Assembly: GCA_019137255.1 (NCBI GenBank)
Contig: WPDH01000098.1
Coordinates: 1 to 64,000, forward strand
Length of the DNA stretch: 64,000 nt
Origin: Corinectria fuckeliana
Lineage: Eukaryota > Ascomycota > Sordariomycetes > Hypocreales > Nectriaceae
Direction of reading: 5' to 3'
Notes under the pieces: generated by a model
Told to the model about the DNA's origin: nothing
What the model saw: only the letters and a program-made list of their open reading frames with translations
Database searches by the model: none
Shown: positions 13,084-25,900 of the stretch, piece after piece
Numbering within the stretch: the stretch's first letter is position 1
How the letters are laid out: each line of letters opens with the position of its first letter
Translations under genes and position numbers: made by a program

Positions 13084-14117
13084 GGAATTAGGCTGCGGGG
13101 TTCAAGGTACGATGTACGAGGAACGAAAAGTCTGGATATTCGGCCTGGAGAATGGGGGATGCGACGAGTAGTTGTGCTGTGTTTCTTTTTGGGTTTCATG
13201 GGTCGGCAGTTTGTCTTTGATATCACGACCGCGAGTGTGTATATTCTTCGGTCAGTTAGTTGGTTAGGTGTACACAGCTGGCTTTAATGAACTAAGAGTG
13301 ATAATTGGATCAAGCTTGCCTACCTACACACGGCGAACCGTCTACGGTCCCTACCACATGAAGCTCTCCTCGACGAGTCTGACTACGGACCCGTGTCGAC
13401 CCAGTGCAGCGACTATACATCGCACCTCGTCGGCCATGGACGCAGGCCCACATACTATGACGGTTGTCCCCGGGCCGGCCGGCCCTTTGATCTCCGTCTC
13501 GAGGATCTGCCGCAAGTTCATCCTCTCCCCGACGGAGACGTGCGTTTTAATGGGCCCCCCAGAACCTTGCTCCCTGCCTCCCGTCGCTCGTCTTCCCCCT
13601 CGTCACCAGCCAGAGGGCCGAGTGGACGCAGGCCTGCAGGGTGCACAGCGCGGCGACCCAGCGGTGGGCGAGCAGGAGGAGACGAGGCGGGAGGGTAGGG
13701 GGAGGAGGCGGAGCAGGGAGAGGAAGATGGGGATTATCACTCTTATACCTAAACTTAACTGTAGTCCTCACTCACCCCTGAGCAAGATACTCTCAAACAC
13801 ATCGTCACATCACGGCGCCTTTTCCTCTCGTGACTGGAAGAAAATTAACACTCTCCACCCCTGGGCTGGGCTGGGCAAGCCGGGAACAAGAGCACCTTGA
13901 AGCCGAGTGAGAACCTGGATCTAGAACACCTAGACTGCAGATGAACGAGGAACCCCGCATAGTGTCTGTGAACTTGTTTATCTTTAGTTGAGACGCTTAA
14001 GGCGCGGTACCGCAGTGGTTGCCATATCCTTTGGCGGAGGCAGAAGCTGCTAGCGTCCTCTCTCACCCTCCACGTCCCATGGAAAGGGAATACCGGCCTT
14101 TTCTTTTCATGTCCTAG
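13084..14117. other. Intergenic, one doubtful open frame
   Basis: Between the channel gene and the convergent macro-domain gene. An open frame at 13,268-13,900 (+) overlaps another at 13,393-13,698 whose codons look more like coding sequence (third positions rich in C). Neither has a recognisable domain, and the better-looking frame lacks a convincing ATG. It could be a gene fragment or a non-coding RNA; I leave it unassigned. Confidence 0.4.
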
Positions 14118-14836
14118 CTAGTTTGGAGGGAAGTATTTGCTGTTGTTTATCCGTCAGCGCCCGTGAATAGCACAGCGGAGGGGAGAAGGAGAAGAGGGGG
14201 AAGAACAAGACAGGAGACAACTCACGGAAGCATGGTGTCATACGCGTCCACATCCTTCTGCTCAAACGTCACAAACACCACCCGCATCAACTTATCCCCA
14301 TCGCTGCCATCCAGAAACCTGCGCACCGTGTCGCACGCCAGCTTGGCCGCGGCCAGCGACGGAAACCCGTAGGCGCCGGTGCTGATGGCGCTGAAGGCCA
14401 CCGACCGCACGCCCTCGCGCACCGCCAGCTCCAGGCTGCTCTGGTAGCAGGCGCGCAGCAGCGCCGCGGGGTCCTCGTCGTAGTGGTACCTGGGCCCGAC
14501 GGTGTGGATGACGCGCTTGGCGGGCAACTCGTAGCCCCCGGTGATGCGGGCCTCGCCGGCCGGGCACCCGCCAAACGTCGCGCACTCCTCCACGAGCCGT
14601 GGCCCCGCCGCGCGGTGGATGGCGCCGTCGACGCCGCCGCCGCCCAGCAGCGACGAGTTGGCCGCGTTGACGATGGCGTCGAGCCGCAGCCGGGTGATGT
14701 CGCCGCGGATCAGGCCGACCCTGCCGTTGACGGCGGAGCTGGCGGGGAAGACGGGCTCAGAGGAGGGAGCCGCGAGGAGGGACTTGGAGTAGAGCTCGGG
14801 GAGGGTTGGGATCAAGGGAAGGCCTTTGGCAGCCAT
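14118..14836 (-). CDS. Macro domain protein, ADP-ribose ester hydrolase-like
   Basis: Two exons on the minus strand, 14836-14226 and 14139-14118, give 210 residues. The macro domain is complete: GDIT at 45-48, NAANSSLLGGGGVDGAIH at 57-74 (ADP-ribose-binding loop of the MacroD/YmdB type) and ISTGAYGFP in the second loop. Proteins of this class remove ADP-ribose from glutamate/aspartate or deacetylate O-acetyl-ADP-ribose. The long frame seems to stop at 14222, but GTGAGT at that point opens an 86-nt intron with a GCTGAC branch and CAACAG acceptor. The last exon adds only PKYFPPN and a stop. The first true ATG is at 14836; the open frame upstream begins with GTG. A TTTTC pentamer repeat lies just upstream. 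Convergent with the channel gene. Confidence 0.85.
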
Positions 14837-15669
14837 CTTGGCGGTTGGAAGTGGGTCGGAAACCGCCACGTCGCTTCTTTTTCTTTTTCTTTTTCTTTTT
14901 CTTTTTCTTTGAGCAGTGTAACGAAGCTGGTGTTGTGATGGGAAAGAGAAGATTCAGATGGAAGAGCTTCAGCGGTCGCAATAAATGGATAGTTGGTTGT
15001 TGCCCTTGTACCGGCGTTGGAGAACCACAGTTGAGAAAGAATTCAGCTCCCACGTAGCGAACGGGACAGTGACAATGGCCAGTGGATGATTTGGAAAACT
15101 GTGCCACCGAGGTGAGTCATGGATAACACGTGGTGTCTTTGCGCCTACCGTCGTTTGGCTATTGGTGGTTGAAGGAAGTCAACTTGACAGTTCAAGGTTC
15201 TCTCCCTCTAGGTATTGATTGATTGATGACTGATGTCAGTCATGACAGCTGGCCCGCGTTTCCGGAAGGTGCAGTTTCTTATCTAATCAGAAACCAGAAA
15301 TCAAACCAGAAACCAAACACGCAGGCAGCAACCAACCACAATATAAACCCATCTACCTAAAGAGCGCGTATGTACTTGTATTTGCATTGGGAAGCATCAG
15401 ATAAATAGGTCCAAGTATGTAGATAGATTAAGCACGTAAGTAGGTACCTAGTCATCACTCTACTGACAGTCTAGCAATGGACCATTCCATCAATAATACG
15501 ATTTACAAAAGTACAAAGTTTAGCCTGAGAAGCTAATCTCATCAAACGAAAGAATCCTAGCTATGTTGCCAAGTTCAGATTACCATTCACTAACACACTC
15601 GTACATTCTCCCGCAACCAATCTAAAACAATATGCCAGCGGAAAAACAATCGGTACTTACACACCCTAC
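14837..15669. other. Intergenic with TTTTC pentamer repeat
   Basis: Upstream region of the macro-domain gene. It holds a (TTTTC)n microsatellite at about 14,874-14,911 and a palindromic TAGGTACCTA at 15,441-15,450. No gene is supported. Confidence 0.5.
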
Positions 15670-18600
15670 TTACACGCGCCAAGCTTCGTACGTCTCCTCC
15701 CACATGCCCTGCTCGTTCCTCACCAGCTTTGCCTTCTGCTTGACCCTCTTGACATCCAGTCTAGAAACCCGACTGCCCTTCCGCTTTAGCCCTGCCGCCT
15801 TGCCCTTGCCCTTACCAGCATCGGAGCCCGAGTTCGCCTCCGTGTCGAACCCGCTCAAGCTGTCCGTTCCCATGGCCGTGGTATCGCTGGTCCCTAGAGG
15901 CTGCGGGCTCAAGGCTGTCGAACTCTCCGATGTGATGTTGGTGACATCGTCTCCCGCCGGCCTCGCCACAAACACTGATCCAGAGGGGGTATTGGGGTTC
16001 GTGTCCCCGTCCATCGGCTCCTCGCGGGCCTGCTGCTCCCAAGCCTGATCTACGTCGCCCAGCTTGCCTTTGCCGTGCCGTCCAGGTCTGCCAAGAAGCG
16101 ACCCGCTCTCCCGAGGACTTGCGTTGGCGAACGAATCCACCAACGCCGTGCTCAGATTATCCGGTGCTGCGCTCAAGAGGTCCCTGGTGATGGTCTCGCG
16201 GACGGCGTAAGGGTGAGGCATGATGCCGCCAAAGGCCCTTGGAGGCTCCGGATTGCGTGTCAATAACGCGCTGGGGTTTATGCTGGTCGGGGTCCACGCC
16301 GACGCCTCCCCGTCTCTTCGCTCCGGGAACGAAGCAGTGCTGTAGAGATACGGCTTGTATCCTATTTCGTTGATGTTGAAGGCCGTCGACGTTACTGGGC
16401 TGATAGCGCTCGCCTCCCCAAACTGCGTGGTCTGGAGGCTCCCAAGGGGCACAGCGTGGCCCTGGATCGTTGGCCGCGTGATTTGGGGCGGTTCCCGGGG
16501 TGGTTGAAGTGCCTGGGAGGCGGCCACCTCGTGGAGTGCCTGCCCCTGCCTCTGCGTCGTCGTCGCCGTTGAATCGTTCGCTGCGAGCCTCAACCTGACA
16601 TCTTCCGCTTCCCCCCCCTCCTGTTGCAGCCCCTGGACAAGTCTCTGCACCGGCTCCGTGCTAAAGATGCCTGCCAACTCCGGGCCGCTCCGGTCCTTCT
16701 CCATCACATCGTCCAGAAGCCCAGCCCACCGCTGCGATAGCCCTTGCACATCGGCTTCCGTCTCCGGAAGCACGATTTTATAAGATTCCAAGCTGAACAT
16801 TCGTTGGATACGCGTCTTGAACTCTCTAAGGTCAGCGAGTCCCTTGCCCGTCAGTCTCAGCATCTCCTTCTTGGCAAGGAAGAACAACCGCTCCTGGGCT
16901 GTGTGCCGGGACTTGCGAAGCATGGGTACCGTCTCAAGGAGCTCGCGCCAGTCCGCACACACGCTATTAGGGTCTAACTTGAGGAGCCGATCAATGTTTC
17001 CGAATGCCGTGAGGAGAGACTGCACCCGCCCGTGCCATTCGTTCCCCCACTCGGGCATGACGTGGTGCACTTGCAAGGCTGTATTCGTGACCTTCCACAT
17101 CATCATCGTGAGAATGTTGTTGTGGGCTTTCCAGAACTGGTGGTGATCTTTGAGCCTGTCCGTGTAGAACACCCAGTATTGCGAAGGAAGCTTGTAGAGC
17201 TCGCACATCATGCTCTCTTGATACTCGCGCTCTGCCTCGAGGCCGTGAATCAAGTCCATCAGTCTTCGGACTATGCGGTTTCTATAATCGGCCACGCTGA
17301 TGCGATAAATGCCATCTCGGAACGTCTCGTAAGTACCAAAGCACTGTTTCGACTGCTCGTCCGGCCAGCCCCGGGTCGATTGAAGTAGTCTTGCCCACTT
17401 GGCATGCTCAACTTTGATGCCGCTGTCCTTCTCCTGCGCGCTCTTGTCGGATATCAGAAGCAGGTAGCCTCTAAACTCTGAAAGAAGTAAGAGGGTTAAC
17501 TGTCCGTCTTGGAGGCACACGCGCTGTCTGTGTTCCCAGTTCTTCAAGTTCTTGCTGAACCGCTTGGCCAACAAGTCGAACTGAAGACTCTCGTTCACGA
17601 GAATTGATACATAGGAGTAGAGGGTGTGTTTTTTCTCTCTCCAGAGGCGCTCAATGTAGTCAATGACCCATTCCTGGTCTTGGACCGACCCCACGGGTAG
17701 CTCGTTAAAGGCAACCTTGTTGTAGATAGCAAATTCGGGAGCAAAGAAGACCTTGTGTGGCTTCCGAGACGGGTCCCTCATCGCCGCCATGCCGTACCTC
17801 GCGATGGAATTTTGCCAGAACGCCTCGGTAAAGTATTTCTGGACGTCGCCGATTCGAAAGAAATTGAGGTATTGCTCAGTCCGCGGCTTGGGGCTGGTAA
17901 GGACCTCATGATCCTCAGGCGTGCCATCTGGGTACCTGACCTGGACCCCCAGGCCCGAATAGTCGCCCAAAAACAGCGGACCAGGCTTAAGGTTCCCGGG
18001 TTCTATGAATGGCCAAGTGCCACTGCCGAGGACCTGTGTAAGTCTGTGGTTAGTTCTCGTCTTGACTGCCATCATGTACAAAGCTGGTAAATAAGGGCCG
18101 ACTCACGTGTTGCTCATATGCGAAGCCAAGCTCGGATCTGATATCGTCCTCGAAGCAAGGCTCGAAGTTGCTATTAGTGTCACCCTGGGGACATAGCTCC
18201 ATGAACAAGCTTTGACAAATGGTCTGGATGTTTGGATCTCTTATCCCATACTCGCCGGGATTGACTAGCCACTTATAGGAGGCGTAGTCGAAAGCATGCT
18301 AGAATAACTCTTTGTTAGCCCGTAGCTCGGAGAGGGAGGTCACTAGCGGGTGGTCCGAAAGAGGAAAAATAAGCATCGTAAACTCACCATCAGCTCATGA
18401 ACAATGGTCGTGGCAATGATGTAGCTGGTCATCATTTTCTCACTGGTACTGAACTTTTCCACCAACAGAGGCCAGATCAGCTCCGCAGCAATACTGACTC
18501 TGATGGGCGCGTGCGACACAGCCCAATCGGTGGACCAGGTCAAGCCCACATGCCCAGGGAGTTGGAATTCGGGGCTCATTTGATAATGACCAGCGCGTAC

Positions 18601-19883
18601 ACTCAGCTGGAGGACTCGATCCAACACACTGTACGTGAGTGCACCGGGGGGGAAATAGGGGAGTTGCCTCATTAGTCTGGCGCTGGGTAGCAGGGTCGGG
18701 TCGTTGATGTCGACGGAACGCCGGAACTTGAATCTGGGTGCGGTCATCTGCTCCTGAGGTGTCCTAGGGTCCAGTCGAGGATCAATTCGAAACCTGTTTG
18801 AAGGATCTTGCACAGCGGCGATGAATGACTCGTCTTTCAGGAGGAGTCGTGAGGCCAGTTGGAGAGCTGGCTGCAGCGCCTTCCAGACCCTGTCGTTTTT
18901 CTGTTACATTCCGTCAGTGTACCTCTAGGAATAGATCAAAGATGACAACTTACCCGGGGATCGTACTCGCCTCGTTCGCCATCGATGTTGTACGCGATGC
19001 GAGACTCATTAGCCTCAGTACCATTCAGACTTGTATCAACCCACTTGGACCGATCCAGCAATCTTCTCCTGTCAGTACGCGTTGTAATAGAAGAACACGG
19101 AAAACTTACGGGTATAATGGCCCTTCAAGGTCGCATGTCGTATCACCCATGGTGAAATAGTCTTCAGCATGCATCTAAGACTATCGTTAGCTACCTACCA
19201 AAATAAGGGGATACGACGCATCTAGCACAGTATTGCGCACATACCTCGTCCATTGTCAAGTCGCCGAAGAGTAATCCTTGCCAAAATTCATCAACAAGTA
19301 GATCTTCGTACATTTGCATGCATTGCTGATCTGCTTCGTCCATCCTCAGCATGTCGATTCTTTCTTCTGACATGAAGTCTTCCAGGCGACGGCCCTTGTC
19401 AGCGGCCATCTTCTCCAGTCGATCGAAAAGGTCCTTTCCGGTGCGAACATTGCCAGTGGGAAACAACTGCCGACTTTCGGCTCTAGTTGGGGAAGTTCGG
19501 GAGCGGCCATCGGTCCGGCCCTGGAAGATACCAAATCTCTTTGCGTACTCTGTCGGGTTTTGGATCTGGTCTCTGGCCAGCATAGCTGGTCTCATTCGGC
19601 ACATGAATGAATCTGTGACGGTCCAATCACCTTTCTGGCGCTTATTACCATCTTCGTCTTCCCATTCTGGATCTGTCCAAGCGGGAACGTAACGGGTATG
19701 CGCCCAGCTGCCTTCCGTGACGACCTTGGCAGGTGCTCGACTGTTCGTCGGCGCGATTGGCTGGGACAAAGTAGGGCTAGCAGCACCAGACTTATGTTGG
19801 GAGTTCATACTTTCGTCGGAATCAGAAGCGTAAGATGCTCTTGGAGGGCTCCGAGGACCTCCATGTAGACGGTTTGAAGACAT
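15670..19883 (-). CDS. Large zincin-like protein with HExxH motif, function unknown
   Basis: Six exons on the minus strand: 19883-19245, 19174-19110, 19068-18954, 18900-18388, 18298-18107 and 18033-15670, giving 1,295 residues. The N-terminal about 75 residues are Ser/Pro-rich and probably disordered. The core contains IVHELMHAFDY, with H441, E442 and H445 forming a zinc-metallopeptidase HExxH. About 55 residues later SELGFAYEQH offers E500 or E506 as the third ligand, a gluzincin-like spacing. An intron (18299-18387) falls exactly between M444 and H445, so no single open frame shows the motif. The C-terminal 500 residues are Glu/Arg-rich then low-complexity, ending in a basic KGKGK...KRKGSR tract that could be a nuclear signal. 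The second intron is short (41 nt; a 44-nt alternative also keeps frame). I recognise no named family; protease activity is inference. Confidence 0.7.
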
Positions 19884-22800
19884 CGATGCGAGATATGGTT
19901 AAGCGCTCAAGGTCTGTATGTTTAAACAGAACGGAAATCCCAAATAAACGGGCTGGAAGCAACCTTTTGTGCATTCTCTTCAACACGGGACGGCATTTTC
20001 GTTCATATGAGAGAGAGCAGTAGTATCTCAACAAAGCCCAGTAACTGAAAGAGGTCGCGAACTATAGCACATCTCGAACTTCGAGTACCAACCCAGATGA
20101 AGGGATCTGTAACGATAGCAAGACAAAAGTGAAGAAGTCCGACGACATCCTCACTGTACACCCGCTGAATAGCAGCGTTCAGTCGAACACTGAGAGTTAT
20201 ATTTGCTGAGCCAGCTGCTCGAAACTCTCAACAACACTTGTGTTCGGGGGCTAGGCGTGAAATCCGGAACCAACAAAGGCCCCCGGGAACTCGGGATCCA
20301 AACTAGGACATAATGGAACGGCAGTCTGTACAGGCTGTTTGTGAAGCTCTGCGAGACGGACGGGAACACAGACTGAAGTTCCAGACAAAGACTAGTTATA
20401 AATGAGGGTTCTGCGCAGCGAAGTGTTCATGCTGGGAAATTATACATGATATCAACAACGCAGAAGGCCATTGGGACAGAGTCCGGAAGCAGGACTTTTG
20501 GTTGCAGCCCTGGTTGCGATATGCAGGTCTGGTGAATGTGCTATTGTACAACCGATGCTGACCAAGTCTAAAAACTGTCCCCGAGACTTGACTCAATGGT
20601 GGTTGAGCACAAAGCCAAGTGTCAAGGCGCAGTTTTTCGACTTCAGGGTATCAGTCGTTCCATGTTCGTACTAATGCCTTGCACAACTTGACTCGGAGGC
20701 TTTTGATGCTGACTGCAGATAAGAAGGGTGGGAAGTATGATGTGCATGAGATGCGCGTGCGGCTTTAAGCATAAGAAATGGGGCAAGCACTTAAGAGGAA
20801 CAGCGCAGAAAGGAGCCTGAGAGCTGACAATGGTCTATACTCGCCCCAACTTGTCTTGGGTTTGCACTTTGCAGGAGCTCACGTGCTAATTGAATAATCT
20901 CCGTGGTTTATGGGATTGGTTGAGCTGGGGGCATGCAACTGCCGGTGAGTCTTGGACGAGGTGTAAACTCAAGGCCTGGACCTCGGGGATAAGATGCCTA
21001 GGAGCTGAGCAAGTGTACTTCGTATGCATAGGCGTATAAGAGCTTGGTGCGCCAGCGAGGGCAGAGCATCAACTCAACTCGAATCTGGAGTCGCAGAGAA
21101 CTTCGTACCTAGTCTACTTGTCCACAAAGTCTGGCACCTAAGAACAAAGTAGAACACGGTCTAGCCATCGTGCAGCCATTAGAGTAGATTTGCCGTGGCA
21201 ACATGGCGGAGGCACTGATTGGGAATGGCGGAATGTGGTGGATAAGCCAGGCCCCACCAAACCCTTTGAGCAAGGGCTATCTATCGGTTCCATTGATTGT
21301 GAGGCGACACAAAGACACCAGGCCGGACTGTGCTGGTGTCCTCCGGAGTGACGGTTTTTCGTGCTGCTTTGTTGGGGTTGAGAAGATCGATGCATCAAAA
21401 TTGTAAGCTCTGGGTTTCTTGTCATCGGGCCTCAGGCAACCTCCCTTCACTCGCCCTGAGGAAGTAGATTGGGAAGGAAACCGGGCGGCCACACCCAACC
21501 AACCAGCCCGTCAACCAACCAAGGCTGAAGGATAACATCACCACAGCTAAAAGAGGCCTGGTACAATCGCACAGTGCAAGGCTCGGGCAGAGCAAACGAC
21601 AGTGATGCACGTCTTCCAAGCATCGACAAACATTTAAGTAATGACTGCCAGATCGAGTGCAGACGAATAACTTAACTGAAGAATGTGTACGAATAGCCAC
21701 CTTGCCGCCCTTGTCATCAGTACTCGGACAAGGCGCGCTTGGCTTGACGACGATTCAGTTCACCACCCCTTGATTTTGGCCCCGGCTTTACCGGGCCCAT
21801 CACCCACGAATCTGTCGCACATCCCGCGGTTGACGTTTGAAACATCTAGGTCGTCGTGGGGACGGCCTAAAGTGGATAATTCAGGTTATTGAAGTCGAAA
21901 ATGGAGAGTGCCAAAGGGCCTCCTCTATCAGCATCCCGCCCGACAACATCCGCACGCCCTTGGCTTGGTGTTAACGGGATAACTAGACAGTCTTGCCCGC
22001 GGATCATCAGAGATGAATGTTGCAGTGACAAGAAGCAAGAAAAGAAAGGTACAAAAATGCAAGAGAAAAGCCAGCGTGCCCCTAAGGCAGGGATACATGT
22101 CAACCCTGTCGGCATAGTTTGCCTCCAGCTCCCGGCGCTTTTGCCTCTCCCAAACCCAGAAAGCAGCTTGGCAACTCAGCAGCCAAGCGCTTCGCCCCCA
22201 GTTCAAGCAGTAAATGCAGCACTTGTGCATGGGTCTAGCTGGGAAGGGTGGCATCGGACGCTTCACCGCCTTCGCTGTGACGAACTGTGGAAAGCCACTG
22301 CAGTTTGCCCAGTTGCCCAGTTGCCCAGACCGCCTCGTTTAGGCCTAGCTCGGGCGCTGATAAACCCGATAAGCCTGAGTCGCAGTCAGCGGCGAAGATG
22401 TGGCGTACTATGTACAGTGCAGTACAGTGTAGGCAATGCTTGGGCTGCCATGGGCCCGGACAGGGAAGGAAGAGGGGTGGAGGGGCGGACGGAGGGGGTG
22501 GGGCGAGGGGCCCTGGAGGGGTAGAAGGAAGGAGCGAAAATTTTGGCGCACCTTGGGCGCTGTGGGCAGTGTGAGGGCAGCACTGTCACTGCACTGTGGC
22601 TCGCTGACGGCGGCCACCCCCCAGTAAAAGAAAAAAAAGTTGTGGACTCCCGAGGAGGCGAGGCACATAACATAAAACTTGTCCCAGACCTCTCCGTTTT
22701 TTATCTTCCTTTTCCCTCCTCCTCCTCTCGATCTCATCCTCCCCCATCCATCTCTTCTCCACGGTCGTCCTCCTCCAGACGAACCTTCTCTTCGACGCTC

Positions 22801-22951
22801 GCGCGTTTGTTCCTTGGGTGCCCTCCACTGAACGAACCCCGCAACCCTCCTCCAGAGTCGACCCCCTCCATCGATATCTGTGGGTTTTTTTTACGACGAT
22901 CCGACTTTCACCTCCTCTTAATACCCCTTCAAAAACGAAACATCCGCCAAG
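19884..22951. other. Intergenic, divergent promoters
   Basis: About 3 kb between the minus-strand zincin-like gene and the plus-strand elongation factor gene. Open frames up to 211 codons occur (21,889-22,524) but are not domain-bearing and overlap others on both strands. A GTTGCCCA tandem lies near 22,304-22,326. The final 270 bases are the strong pyrimidine-rich leader of the elongation factor gene. Confidence 0.5.
22680..22951 (+). promoter_or_regulatory. Pyrimidine-rich leader of elongation factor 3 gene
   Basis: A run of CT-rich sequence (TTTTCCCTCCTCCTCCTCTC and similar) precedes the ATG. Such CT tracts mark transcription start regions of highly expressed fungal genes. The start site itself is not visible. 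Confidence 0.5.
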
Positions 22952-25900
22952 ATGCCTACCGAGAACGCTCAGAGCATCAAGGTCCTGGACGAGCTTTTCC
23001 AGAAGCTCACCGTGTCCAAGGAGGCTGCCGACATCCGGGAGTCCTCCAACGAGCTGGCCTCTTTCATCAACGGCCGCATCGACGACCAGGCTGTCCCCAC
23101 CAAGTGAGTATCTTCTGTGCCGCTATTCAGCACTTCCTTTGTTTGCCTGGCTTGGCTGGACTGCCTATCCTACTGTCTAAGCTCTGGCATCTGTTAGATG
23201 CTGTAGCGAAGGCGTCCGATCTGGCCGGACAGGCTTCTCATTTCACATGCTTCAACCTCACTTCCGCTCCCACAATTCAAATTTTCCTTCTCCGGCTTTC
23301 CGGCTTTCACCCGAAACTCGCAGCCCGAGCCAGTAACAAAACTTGCCTCTGCTTGCCTGAGAGCGGAAGCGTGGGTAGCCGGCTTTCTGCCACACACTTA
23401 GGGGTTTTTTTTTACCCCTCCCCCTCACTTCCCAGGGAGAAAAAAATTCGCCCCCGGCACATTTAGCCCTCTGGGCGACTCCGGGCGCTAATTCTCACCC
23501 CTACTGCGGCCGCTCGGGTGCGCGGTTCAGCGCCCACAAAAAGTTTTTAAGTGGCGACTTGAGGCTAACAAATTCAATTTACAGGGTCATCGAGGGTCTG
23601 CAGAAGCAGCTCGCCAGCAAGAAGGATGCCCTCGCCCGTGAGCGTGCCGCCATCGCCATCCAGGCCATCGCTTCCCACGCCGAGGTCTCCTCTTCCGTCG
23701 AGCCCTACCTCGTCATCCTCCTCCCCAGCGTCCTCGCCGCCGTAGGTGACAAGATTTCCGCTGTCAAGAATGCTGCCTCCGGTGCCGTTCTCGCCATTGC
23801 GAGCGCTCTCAACGCCAATGCAGTCAAGGCTGCCCTCCCCTCCATCATGGAGTCTATCCGCACTGCCCAGAAGTGGCCCGAGAAGATCACCGCCCTCGAC
23901 TTCATCGATACCCTCATCAAGAGCTGCCCTGCTCAGCTCGCTTACCGTGTTCCTGAGCTGATTCCCGTCATTTCCGAGTCCATGTGGGATACCAAGAAGG
24001 AGGTCAAGGAGCGTGCCTACAAGACCATGGAACAGCTCTGCCAGCTGATTGTCAACCGAGATATCGAGCGCTTCATTCCTGAGCTGATCAAGTGTATCGC
24101 CAAACCTGAGAATGTCCCCGAGACTGTTCACTTGCTCGGTGCCACCACCTTCGTCACTGAGGTCCAGGAGCCCACTCTCGCCCTCATGGTCCCTCTTCTG
24201 GACCGTGGTCTCAACGAGCGTGACACCGGTATCAAGCGAAAGGCTGCCGTCATTGTCGACAACATGTGCAAGCTCGTCGACGACCCCAACATCGTCGCTC
24301 CTTTCTTGCCCAAGATGATGCCCGCTCTCCAGAAGAATTACGACAACTTGGCTGACCCCGAGGCTCGTGAGAAGACCAAGCAGGCTCTTGACACCCTCAA
24401 CCGTGTCGGCAACATCAAGGACGGCGTCATTCCTAAGGCCCACAACGATGGTGCCATGAACGTCATTCTCCCCAAGGTCCAGTCCGTTGTGAAGGCCAAG
24501 TTCGCCAACTACCTTGAGAAGATGGCCCCCGTCGCCGAGTACATCGCCGCCATTGCTGGTCAGCTCGTCGATGAGAAGGAGATCGAGCTCGCTATCTGGA
24601 TTGAGAACCTAAAGCCCTACGTGGCTGTCATTACTGGCATTGACAACGCTGAGTCTATCGTCGAGGCTCTCCGCAAGCAGGCCCTGCCCGCCGCCGCCGC
24701 CGAGGCCGACAAGGAGGCTGACGAGGAGGAGGGTGAGGATCTCTGCAACTGCACTTTCTCTCTCGCCTACGGTGCCAAGATTCTTCTCAACCAGACCCAC
24801 CTCCGCCTCAAGCGTGGTCAGCGTTACGGTCTTTGCGGCCCCAACGGTTCTGGCAAGTCCACCCTCATGCGTGCCATCAACAACGAACAGGTCGAGGGTT
24901 TCCCTAAGCAGAGCGAGGTCAAGACTGTCTTCGTCGAGCACGACTTGGACTCTGCCGACACTGAGATGACCACCATCGAGTGGACCATGAAGAAGCTCCA
25001 GGAGGTTGGCATCACCACCACCCAGGAGTCTGTCGTTCAGCAGCTCAACGACTTCGGCTTCACCGAGCAGATGGTCACTGGTGAGATCAGCGCCCTCTCC
25101 GGTGGTTGGAAGATGAAGCTGGCCCTGTGCCGTGCCGTCTTCGAGGCCCCCGATATTCTACTTCTGGACGAGCCTACCAACCATCTGGATGTGAAGAATG
25201 TCAAGTGGCTCGAGAAGTATCTCACTGAGTCCCCTTGCACTTCCATCATCGTCTCTCACGACTCCACCTTCCTCGACAACGTCTGCCAGCACATCGTCCA
25301 CTACGAGCGTTTCAAGCTCAAGCGCTACAGGGGTAACCTGAAGGCGTTTGTCGAGCGCGTCCCCTCTGCCCGATCTTACTACGAGCTCGGCGCCTCCGAA
25401 ATGGAGTTCAGCTTCCCCGAGCCTGGTTTCCTCGAGGGTGTCAAGACCAAGGCCAAGGCCATTCTGCGTGCCACCCGCATGTCCTTCCAGTACCCTGGCA
25501 CCTCCAAGCCCCAGATTTCCGACATCTCTTTCCAGTGCTCGCTCGGCTCCCGTATTGCCGTCATTGGTCCCAACGGTGCTGGAAAGTCCACCCTGATCAA
25601 CGTCCTCACTGGTGAGCTCATCCCTACCCAGGGTGAGATCTACCAGCACGAGAACATCCGTATCGCCTACATCAAGCAGCACGCCTTCGCCCATATCGAT
25701 AACCACCTGGACAGCACTCCCTCAGAGTACATTCAGTGGCGATTCCAGACTGGTGAGGATCGTGAGACCATGGACCGTGCCAACAAGATCATCACTGAGG
25801 AGGACGAGAAGGCCATGGACAAGGTCTTCCGCGTCGAGGGCACCCAACGTCGCGTGATTGGCATCAACAGCCGAAGAAAGTTCAAGAACAGCTACGAGTA

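Noticed and set aside
21889..22524. 211-codon open frame (+) upstream of elongation factor 3
   Set aside because: No domain or splice structure, and it overlaps other frames on the minus strand; G+C makes such frames common.
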